64,000 nucleotides of DNA from Branchipolynoe longqiensis (taxonomy: Eukaryota; Annelida; Polychaeta; Phyllodocida; Polynoidae). Location of the stretch: positions 76,907,447 to 76,971,446 of the forward strand of contig CM059193.1 of the NCBI GenBank assembly GCA_030323885.1, in the 5' to 3' direction. The notes below the pieces were generated by a model that saw nothing but the letters and a program-made list of their open reading frames with translations, ran no database searches and was not told where the DNA came from. The translations under genes were made by a program, and so were the position numbers. This document shows positions 1-8,470 of the stretch, piece by piece. Every line of letters starts with the position of its first letter. Positions within the stretch are counted from its first letter, which is position 1.

Positions 1-581
1 CGATATTTCCCATTTTAATCACCCTCACATCAGTAATAATTCTATGATCTGATTGGCTACGGTAGAAAGGCAATTTGCCGTCAAGCCAACTCCACTCCTC
101 TCCTACATAAACAATACTTGAAAAGCCATATAATCCCAATACAGATTCGAATACAGAGTTCGGGAGGGGGGGAATGGATAGAGAGCCAAATATCTGGGAA
201 AGTAATGTTTTAATAGACTAAATAGGAAAATAGTATTCCTGACCTAGAATAGTAGTATTCCCTAGCAAACAACGAACTTAGTCAGTACGTCTGAAATGAA
301 AATTGAAAAATATTCTTTTCCCTCAAATGCACCGCACCCATCGCAAATAATATCTCGCGAAGTAAATGCATAATAAAAGTGAAAAGTGTGATTTTACATA
401 TGTGGAGGGACGCGTATTGAAGTTTAGTTTAAATTATTAAATACTTTTGATGAATGCACAATAACGATGAAATATATTCCTTTATTCAGATGTAGGCATA
501 CGTACATGTATAATTACAAATGCATCGAATCCTATTTGAAACTACTTTCCTCTCTACTCTAGCGATTGCATATATATATAT
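1..581. other. Flank of the YR retrotransposon, no gene seen
   Basis: AT-rich sequence without a coding frame, RNA gene or repeat I recognise. It ends in a TA dinucleotide run (about 570-584) that directly abuts the left repeat of the retrotransposon. Confidence 0.6.
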
Positions 582-832
582 ATAGGATAAGTACTTATCG
601 ATATATAAAGGGCGGAGCGGCCTATCCTCCGTTATTGTTTATATTATCTACTGCGCAGTAGCCAACCGCGTGTGTGCGGAAATTGAATTGGTTTGGCCTA
701 AACCTTGTGCGCCAACGAAAAGTAAGTTGGCTTGGCCTAATTGGGTCTCATGACCGCCTGGTACTGCAGCGCCACTTTGTGCTCGTGGGCTGCGCCCTTC
801 TGTTTGGCCAGTGCGCACCTGCTTTTTAAACT
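582..832 (+). repeat. Split direct repeat A1
   Basis: Starts ATAGGATAAGTACTTATCGA and recurs 4725 bp downstream as A2 (5307-5557) with a handful of substitutions. It contains a palindrome (AAGTACTT) and the TATA-like string TATATAAAGGG near 601, so it is probably the promoter-bearing 5' end. Confidence 0.88.
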
Positions 833-984
833 GTCCACATCTCCTGCTCGCTTGGCTGGTCCTGCCAGTTTGACTCCGGTCGTCTACCGGCGGTTCGTCT
901 GTCAACTTTTTTTTCCTGCTGTCAGAAGGTTTTTCTTTTCTGCTGTCGGTTTGTCTTGCCGTGTTCGTCGTGCTTGGAGACGAC

Positions 985-1973
985 ATGGTATTCTGTCGTG
1001 ACTGTGGAGAGTCTCATAAAAAGGACGACAAAGCAGCCTGTATTGCGGAGCAGCAAAAAAGGCCGACGACACGGCGTTCTACTATGGGGGCGAGAAAAAA
1101 GGAGGCGGACAACGGTGAGCTTGAAGTAGTGGACGCTTCATTGGCGTCGTTGTCGGTGGACGACCGAGAGAAGAAAGTGGAGGACGAAATAACCAGGTTA
1201 GAAGCGGAAATATGGCTGGGGGCGCTTGAGGAGCGCATGAGGGAGCTCCAGACGGTGCGTGACGGACAGCTTGGACGGAAGAGCGGACGGCAGACTGCGT
1301 GGATGACGGAGGGCTACCGTCGTCTGCGTGGAATGCAGGGGCTTCACCACAAGGGCCGGGGGACGCTTTGAATGCGTTTTCCAGCTATGGCCGCTCACGG
1401 GTGCGTACTCGTGAACAAGGGGGACGACGAACAACACGCAGCAGGAGTGACAGTAGCTCCAGCAGGAGACGGCGCAGTAAGTGGGCGCTGAAACGGTACA
1501 CTGTTGCAGGAAAGGAAGTGCGAAAATTAAATGGGTATGAAGTATTAGCTGCCACTGGTGCATGGGCGCTGGACATTGCTGAGTTGAATGTAGCTGATTA
1601 TAGAGCAATATTAGAGCACGTTGTATTTATTGCGGTGCGTGCGAGGGACGACTATTTCAGGGATTCCGCACATGTAGACTATGCTTTGGCTGTGCGGAAG
1701 TCGGCAGAGAGGATTGGAATGGCTGCTTTTGCAAAAATAAATTCTGGTGAAAGTGCTGTTCATTATGGCGCACAGAATGCGAAGGTGCGCAAAGCCGGTG
1801 CGGGAAGTGGTTTTGGAAGGAAGGCGGCAGGAGGTAGTCAAAGACCATCTCGCTGTTGTTATCAGTGGAACGGGGATGACGGTTGCTCTAGGACAGAGGA
1901 GGAGTGCATATATGAGCATAAATGTTCCAAGTGTGGTTCAAAGGGCCATAAGAAATATAAATGTAAAGAATGA
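985..1973 (+). pseudogene. gag: gag-like nucleocapsid gene of the YR retrotransposon, frameshifted
   Basis: Two overlapping + frames together give a gag-like product. The first runs from ATG 985 to the stop at 1371 and has a charged helical segment (VEDEITRLEAEIWLGALEER). The second is open to 1973 and carries an SR-rich stretch followed by a terminal cysteine/histidine cluster: CCYQWNGDDGC, then CIYEH and CSKCGSKGHKKYKC. The last is a CCHC zinc knuckle and the upstream part is typical of DIRS/Ngaro gag. The frames must be joined by a shift in about 1299-1371; whether this is programmed or a mutation cannot be told from one copy. It lies between A1 and the RT frame. The product would package element RNA. 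Confidence 0.75.
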
Positions 1974-1989
1974 GAGAGCAAAGGGCCAA

Positions 1990-2383
1990 TTTCGTCTATA
2001 GCAAGCAATCGGCATGTGCGTCATTTGCCCTCATATGATTCTTTTGCCCTCACTAGAAATGTACATCATTTGAATTCTAATTGTGCTGATACCCCTTTGA
2101 GTGTTGATTGCCATAATGTGGCCGGCAGTATGCCGGTATTGGAAGGGCTAGGGGGAGCTGGGGGGGAGTGTACATGGGGGGAGTGTTACATGCGACCTCT
2201 CGGTGTCTCAGAACATTGCTGACATTCCGGTGAACCGGGTGGTGATAGACTGTGTGGATGGGGGGGGGGGGGGGGGTGTCTACATGACAGGGTTGTGACA
2301 TGTGACCTACCGGTGTCTCAGAACATTCCGGACATTCCGGAAGGCGGGGTGCTGACTGACTGTGTGTGTGGGGGGGGGGGGGT
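1990..2383 (+). other. gag-RT spacer with two diverged repeats and G-runs
   Basis: No long frame. Two related segments (about 2155-2280 and 2281-2380) share TGTCTCAGAACATT and each ends in a long G-run (about 2261-2275 and 2370-2382). The G-runs could shift the frame by slippage or be sequencing-length errors, so the start of the RT frame is uncertain. Confidence 0.5.
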
Positions 2384-4247
2384 ATGGGCAACCCCGAATA
2401 TGACATTCCTTTGACTTTTCAGCCAACTATGATTGATTGTTTGCTTTGGACTTTTCCTTGTGGTTTGGGAAGGGAGACTGATTTTGTTGTTGAAAATTGT
2501 GATGGTACCCTTCTTGTTACTATTGTGCATGAAGATTTAAGTTATGTTTGTTTGCCTGTGACTATGAATTGTTATAGGGGTAGTTGCACTTGTACACATT
2601 TTATTGCAGGGGTGCCAGCACAGCTTCGTCCTTGCAGAGTTTTCATTGAATGTTTCTATCGAGGAGAGGTGGACCCGGATTGGCAGTTCATGTTAACGGG
2701 TGTCACTTTTGGTTTCAAAGTTATTAATAACAAGTGTGATTTGAAATATGACTTAACTAGAAAAAGTAGGTGTTCAGTTGAACACAAAAAATTAATTACT
2801 AAAAAATTTCAGGAGGAGTTAGATGCAAATATGATCTCTGAAGTCTCTGATCTCCCATGTTGTACCCATGGGGTCTTTGTAGTGCCGAAGTCGGATGGTG
2901 GGGGAAGAGTTGTTGTTGATTGCAGCAGGCCAGATTATTCAGTAAACAATGTCACGGATGCAGTTGCTAAGAAATTTTCTTATAATTCAGTCGATGATGT
3001 TGTCCGCGTCCTGCAACGGGGAGATTATTTATGCACAATTGATATCAAGGACGCTTACCGTGCTGTATCTATACATCCATCGGATAGGATTAGGCAGGGC
3101 TTGTTAGGTCCGTCACTGGTCGGTCAGGAGGATATTTATTATTGTGATAATCGTTTGTGCATGGGACTTTCGTCTAGTCCATACATTTTTTCGCGCATTT
3201 CTGATTTTGTTGTTAGGTGTGCCGCTAGGGAGGGCGTGGAATCACTCGTCAATTATTTGGATGATTTTTGCGTGATAGCTCATTCAAAGCCCGAGGCTAT
3301 GCGCAATCAGTGGACGGTAATTTCAATTTTGCGCAGAATAGGATTCTTTATTAACTATAAGAAGGTGACGGCAACTCAAACTAAAGTTAGGTTTCTAGGT
3401 ATATTTATTGATAGTGTTGAGTTGGAGCTGACTCTGCCACAGGATAAATTGGACAAAACAATCGATATTTTGTTTAGATTGCAGGGCAGGAAAAAGGCTA
3501 GTAAGAAAGAGTTGCAGCGGGTAGGGGGTCTACTGGCTCATTGTTCGAAAGTGATCAAGGGCGGGAGGACTTTTTCGCGGGGAATTTATGACTTGCTAGC
3601 TCGCCTCAAGAAGTCACACTATAAAATTTGCCTTAACAAAAGCATTAGGGAGGACCTTCATTGGTGGCTCGACTATGCTGGGGGCTTCAATGGCAAGGCT
3701 AAGATATTACAGAATTTCGCTACGATAGAGTCGGTTTACAGCGATGCCTCCAAGTGGGGATACGGAGCGTTGTATGGGGCTGATTGGTTGGTTGGTTCTT
3801 TCCATCAGGCGGATACCACAAGGTTGCAGAATTATGCAGGACATCATATGGTGGCCACTGAGAAGGGGATTAGTGAGGACCACATTAATGTTCAAGAGTT
3901 GTATGCTATTTATGCCCCGATGATGCGTTGGCAAGTGGAATGGCGGGATAAGAATTTATTTATAACTGACAGTTAGTACAGCGCTTAATACCGGGCGTTC
4001 GAGGAGCAGCCATATTATGTACTACATTAAGCGCTTATTTTGGTCGTCAGTGAGGAATAATTATTCTATTCAATCAATATATATTAAAAGTAACTTGAAT
4101 AAATATTGTGATGCTTTGAGTAGATTGAAGGAACAGGGCAGCCATAGAAGGCTATCGAATTTGATCATGAATGACTTTTTGTTGTGCCAATATTTTTTTC
4201 GCTCCTTTTTGATTTTCTTTTCCAGGATGGGCCAAGCTGGAGAATGA
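2384..4247 (+). pseudogene. pol: Reverse transcriptase-RNase H of the YR retrotransposon, one frameshift
   Basis: From ATG 2384 the frame is open to 3976. RT motifs in order: CTIDIKDAYRAVSIHP, LCMGLSSSPYIFSR, the active site VNYLDDFCVIAH (catalytic DD about residues 293-294 from this ATG), and VRFLGIFID. An RNase H domain follows: VYSDASKWGYGALYG, INVQELYAI and FITDS, where the frame stops at 3976. The next frame, readable from about 3972 to 4247, continues as TVSTALNTGRSRSSHIMYYI, the expected last part of a DIRS/Ngaro RNase H, so a small indel near 3970 splits the gene. The product copies the element RNA. It lies downstream of gag and upstream of the recombinase. The real start may be elsewhere because of the G-runs before 2384. 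Confidence 0.85.
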
Positions 4248-5187
4248 GCAGAAGGCGTTTCAATTACGGAACTATTCGGAGAAATCACGGGTGACCCGTT
4301 CTTCTCAGATAAACAAATATTTAGAATTTGTGGAAGGTTTCCATCCTTCACGTTCGCCCATTCCTTGCTCGAATGAGCAAGTGGCGATTTATGCAACCTG
4401 GCTAGCCAGGTCCCTTAAGTACTCATCGATTCGGAATTATTTAAGCGGATTGAATTATTTTCTTCGTTTGCACTCTGAACCAGTTATAGACTATACTAAT
4501 TTTACATTAGCATCAACTCTGAGGGGTATTCGGAGGGTAAAGGGGGATACTCCGGTGAGGGCTATTCCTATGCTTCCTCATATGTTACGTTTGATTTTCT
4601 CTTTTTTGACAGCTGGGCGAGGCCATGTAGCATGGCGAGCGGCAATATTGTGTTCATTTAGGGGTTTGCTGAGAAAATGTCAGGTAACGGAGTCAGATTC
4701 TGCTCTCCGAAGAGAGGATTTCCATTTCCACATGTGGGGGATGGTCTTAACATTGCGTCATTCCAAGACCATACAATTTAGTGAGCGTAGATTGGAAATT
4801 CCTATTGCTAGGTGCACGGATATAGCTTTATGTGCGGTGCACTGGGCAGAGGTGCATTTTGAGCAAGTGCTGGCTTCCTTGTCCTCTGCAGCTTTTCAGA
4901 TACCAGTAGGAAGAGACCGTTGGGCTCCTCTAGATTATGCAACTTATCAGGCAATGTTGAAGCTTTTTGCCTGTAGGGCGGGGTTGGATACCACCCAGCT
5001 GAGCTCCCATTCGATACGTAGGGGGGGCTGCACATTTTTGCACATGTCGGGTGCAACAATTGAAGAAATTTGTGCTAGGGGGGACTGGGTCTCCGAAACA
5101 GTCTATGACTACATTAAGACTCCCCTTTCCAGCCGAATTGTGGATGATATGCGGGTGGCCGCAATCCTGTCGGTGACACATGACTAG
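4213..5187 (+). CDS. Tyrosine recombinase of the YR retrotransposon
   Basis: The frame is open from 4213 to the TAG at 5185-5187. It matches the lambda-integrase-type recombinases of DIRS/Ngaro elements: an N-terminal SAM-like part (INKYLEFVEGF ... YSSIRNYLSGLNYF), box I arginine in FRGLLRKCQV, box II HSIRRGG (H-x-x-R), then GDW and the candidate nucleophile Tyr in VSETVYDYI. This R-H-R-W-Y order is complete and no stop interrupts it. The enzyme would integrate the DNA intermediate. There is no ATG in this frame before about 4570, which would cut off the N-terminal domain. The frame opens just after a pyrimidine tract ending TTTTCTTTTCCAG (4212-4225), resembling a 3' splice site, so it may be expressed by splicing or frameshift from the RT frame. 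Confidence 0.85.
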   Translation, partial: FSFPGWAKLENEQKAFQLRNYSEKSRVTRSSQINKYLEFVEGFHPSRSPIPCSNEQVAIYATWLARSLKYSSIRNYLSGLNYFLRLHSEPVIDYTNFTLASTLRGIRRVKGDTPVRAIPMLPHMLRLIFSFLTAGRGHVAWRAAILCSFRGLLRKCQVTESDSALRREDFHFHMWGMVLTLRHSKTIQFSERRLEIPIARCTDIALCAVHWAEVHFEQVLASLSSAAFQIPVGRDRWAPLDYATYQAMLKLFACRAGLDTTQLSSHSIRRGGCTFLHMSGATIEEICARGDWVSETVYDYIKTPLSSRIVDDMRVAAILSVTHD

Positions 5188-5217
5188 TGGGTTGGGGGAA
5201 CCATGGGCGTTTCCTTT

Positions 5218-5305
5218 GGGCAGTTGCCTAGCCATGAGACTAGTATTAAACTGTTCAACCCATATTCATGTTTGTGTTTGTGTCCAGAGCATAGCCTACT
5301 TTATA
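5218..5305 (+). repeat. Split direct repeat B1
   Basis: Begins GGGCAGTTGCCTAGCCATG just after the recombinase stop codon and recurs at 5570-5657 (offset 352) with essentially one substitution. It abuts A2. Confidence 0.87.
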
Positions 5306-5306
5306 G

Positions 5307-5557
5307 ATAGGATAAGTACTTATCGATATATAAAGGGCGGAGCGGCCTATCCTCCGTTATTGTTTATATTATCTACTGCGCAGTAGCCAACCGCGTGTGT
5401 GCGGAAATTGAATTGGTTTGGCCTAAACCTTGTGCGCCAACGAAAAGTAAGTTGGCTTGGCCTAATTGGGTCTCATGACCGCCTGCTACTGCAGCGCCAC
5501 TTTGTGCTCGTGGCCTGCGCCCCTCTGTTTGGCCAGTGCGCACCTGCTTTTCAAACT
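5307..5557 (+). repeat. Split direct repeat A2
   Basis: Second copy of repeat A, immediately after B1. The B1-A2 junction would template the circular or linear intermediate proposed for split-repeat YR elements. Confidence 0.87.
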
Positions 5558-5569
5558 TTATGATCGGCT

Positions 5570-5649
5570 GGGCAGTTGCCTAGCCATGGGACTAGTATTA
5601 AACTGTTCAACCCATATTCATGTTTGTGTTTGTGTCCAGAGCATAGCCT

Positions 5650-5657
<8 letters not shown>
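5570..5657 (+). repeat. Split direct repeat B2 (right end)
   Basis: Second copy of repeat B. It runs into a TA dinucleotide tract (5653-5694), which also hosts the next transposon. Confidence 0.86.
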
Positions 5658-5693
<36 letters not shown>

Positions 5694-5694
5694 A
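5658..5694. repeat. TA-dinucleotide tract between two transposons
   Basis: A (TA)n run joins the right end of the YR element to the left end of the Harbinger element. ATA at 5692-5694 matches ATA after the Harbinger right end (11569-11571). Confidence 0.8.
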
Positions 5695-6231
5695 CAGGGG
5701 CATAGCTAGGCGTACGCGCGTATGCCAAAACGTCCACATCATTTTGTAACAGCAAAATTTAATTAAAAAATAATAAAGAGAGAGAGAGAGGAGGCATGTA
5801 GTAGTCCGGAGTGTCGAAAACTCAAGTCTCAAATGTGTAAAATCCGCCAGCTTAAGCTTAAGCGGCCCCCTAAACCCCCTGACAAAATTAGGAGTACACA
5901 TCCTTATGGCCGGTGCACACCTACCATTTACGACTTAAAACTGCCCGTTTCGCGCATAAAACTGGGTTTTAGTCATTAGGTGTGCGACCCCCTATCACAC
6001 TAGACGCATGCGATTCGCGCATAAAACTCAGTTTTAGGGCTTACGACTCGAATCGCAAGACATTCGAAAAATGAATCGGGCCGTTCGAGAAACGCTAGGT
6101 GTGAGCGGTCAGTCGTATCGTATACGGTGTATGTGTGCTAGCCGGCGAGCTGTCGCGTTGGGGTTTTAATGATCAACCAATCACAGGCCCGGAAAAGGTC
6201 ATGTGACGTTGTCCGTACACAAAGGGAAAAA
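5695..6231. repeat. Harbinger left subterminal region
   Basis: Non-coding. From about 5911 it carries short motif variants seen inverted near 11420-11545. A nearly identical segment (5911-6135) recurs at 39328-39553, showing that other copies of the family exist. A GA microsatellite lies at 5777-5792. Confidence 0.7.
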
Positions 6232-8470
6232 ATGGCGGACTGGTTGACCGAGGATGAGGTTTCAATGGTAGAAATGTGGAGAGATCGGCCGTGTTTATTT
6301 GACGTTACGTCTGCCGACTACTCCAATCGGGTGAAGAGGATTTCTGCGTTGGCAGAGATCACTGCAGAGGTGGGACAGTCAGGTAGGTCGGGTTTTGCGA
6401 TACTATTCACTGTAATGTTTGTTGACATAGGCGCGAGATGCGGCGTTGGCCGTAGAGATCCATACTACGCTAGCTACCTACAGGTTCTTTACAGGTTATT
6501 TACATGTTGTTTCTGCGATTGAGAAACTATATATGACTTCATCGGGGGAGTTAATCGGGACTTAATCGGGATACGTAATCGGGATACTTTGTCCCAGAAA
6601 TTAGGCGAGAACTGTGACTACCGGTAGAATGTTACCCGACAAGATGGCGGACGCAAAACGGCGTCTCTTTCAATTTGCAAGCGCATTAAACTATATATTA
6701 GAAGATTTGTTATTACTTTCACTAGCTCACAGTTGCCGCGTTAGATCGATATCTACTATATATCATACGATGTGCTTTGATCTTTTATAACAGCCTCCTC
6801 AATACAGAAGAGGATGACAAACCTCCGAACGCAGTTCACGAGATTCCGCAAACAACCTGCGTCGGGATCGGAGGGGAAGCGGCTCACGACACGCCAGAGC
6901 TGGATTCAGTCGTCCCTGTCGTTCCTGACTCCCCACGTCCAGAAACGGCAGAGTGTCAGTAACTACCCACTCCCCGGCACAAGCTCCAGCCAAGACAATG
7001 AAGAGGTAAGCTTACCTAAAAATACAACGTTAACAATTCGTAATACAATTAACCAACTTTATTAATATTGCGTTTCACTAATTCATGGCCGTCTGCCACG
7101 GCACCGATCCGGTCTGGGAGTTGACGTACTCGACCAGATAGTCGCGTTGTGTTTTCGCCCAGTGCGTAGAATTTGTCCCTGAGGGTAGTGTGGCCTGGCT
7201 GAGGACTCTGTCGCCTCTCCAGCTGCCGGGAGTGACGTCGTGTGTTGTGGGGTCCTCAGAGTCCACATTTGCAGTACTGCCTACCTTTTCCCTCAGGTAG
7301 TTGTGTAGCGCACAACTCGCCATCACAAGGCTTTCCACTTTGTCAGGGGCAAGGGCGATGTTTGTCAGAAACACCCGGAAGCGATTGGACAAGATGCCGA
7401 AGGCATTCTCCACTACGCGTCGGGTGCGTGACAGTCGGTAGTTGAATATCCTCCGATCCAACCTCATGTCTCTGTGGCTGAAGGGTTTCATGAGATATTC
7501 CTTGAGGGGAAACGCATCGTCGGCTACGATGAAATGAGCAAGCGGCCGATCGTCTCCGGGAGCAGGTGTAGGGGGTGGGAAGGATTCCGCGTGTTTTTCC
7601 AGTTGTTGCTGTAGGGTGCAACCGTTGAAAACTCCCCCGTCACTGACACGTCCATTACACCCCACGTCAACGTAGATGAACCGGTAGTCCGCGTCCACCA
7701 AGGCCATCAGTACAATACTGAAAGTGTTCTTGTAGTTATAGAACGCGGAGCCGGAGTGTGGAGGTGGCTTGATGTGGATGTGCTTGCCGTCCAACGCGCC
7801 CAAGCAGTTGGGGAAGTTCCACCGTGTTTGGAACACATCCGCTACCTTCCTCCACTGCTCCGGAGTTGACGGGGTCTGCAAAAAACAAAACACATACACA
7901 ATAAGATGCACAGTATTTTTTGTAAAATTATAAATTGTTACTGTTGGCAAACTAATAATTTGTTTCTTTTTTATGGGCACGGAGGCGGTCGTGGAGGATG
8001 CGACGGACCAGGGCGCGGAGATGGAATCGCAGAGTGTAATCACAGACGACGAGGACGAAGGGCATTGGAACGTGCCGACCACCCCAAAGACCAGCCACGA
8101 ACCGGTGATAAGCAAAAACAAAAGAAAGCGAGCGGAAATGGAAACGCGAGAGAACAACTTGATGGAGCTCGTTCTGCACAACTTAAAGGAAAATACCGGA
8201 GAGCGGGACGATGCCATCTCGGTCTTCAGTATGAATATCGGCATGAAGTTGCAAAAAATAACTGACCCTCGCATTCTACTGATTGTACAAAATGACATCG
8301 AACAAGCGTGCTTCCGCGGCACCATGAAAATGTTGGAGTTGACGAGTAAAACTCAACAGGAAGACATTGCGCAATCCACCGGCACAGCGACAGACGCCCC
8401 TAGGGCCAGTTCCTCCTTTTCTTATATGAAATTGTTGAGTGCTGATGACTACAACGATTGTCCTCCTTAA
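6232..8470 (+). CDS. MADF/Myb-like DNA-binding protein of the Harbinger element (three exons)
   Basis: Exons 6232-6382, 6794-7005 and about 7985-8470 join to 849 nt (282 residues). The start ATG sits in AAAATGGCGG. Donors are GTAGGT and GTAAGC; the first acceptor is TTATAACAG. The third-exon acceptor (CACGGAG) is the least certain. The N-terminus (LTEDEVSMVEMWRDRPCLFD ... DYSNRVKRISALAEIT) followed by MTNLRTQFTRFRK is a MADF/SANT-like domain spread over exons 1-2. Exon 3 gives an acidic linker, a basic KNKRKR stretch and a C-terminal helical region like that which follows MADF domains. In Harbinger elements this partner binds subterminal DNA and helps bring the transposase to the nucleus and the ends. 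It lies tail-to-tail with, and partly inside an intron of, the transposase gene. Not read: whether 9341-9797 is used as an alternative last exon. Confidence 0.78.

Larger units (their letters stand above)
582..5657 (+). mobile_element. Ngaro/PAT-type tyrosine-recombinase retrotransposon, near full length
   Basis: The element has the split direct repeat architecture of Ngaro/PAT-type YR retroelements. Repeat A occurs at 582-832 and again at 5307-5557; repeat B at 5218-5305 and again at 5570-5657. The order is A1, coding region, B1, A2, B2. Between A1 and B1 lie a zinc-knuckle gag-like frame, an RT-RNase H frame and a tyrosine recombinase frame, all on +. DIRS elements would instead show inverted terminal repeats, which are absent here. 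The A copies differ at only a few positions, so insertion is fairly recent, but gag and RT-RNase H each carry a frame break. Both outer ends lie in TA-repeat DNA. Integration in this class uses the recombinase, so no target duplication is expected. Confidence 0.88.

Noticed and set aside
7952..8325. Upstream extension of the transposase ORF (MVPRKHACSMSFC...)
   Set aside because: It is antisense to the MADF exon. Transposase homology starts exactly at a splice acceptor (7876), and exons 1-2 supply the N-terminus.
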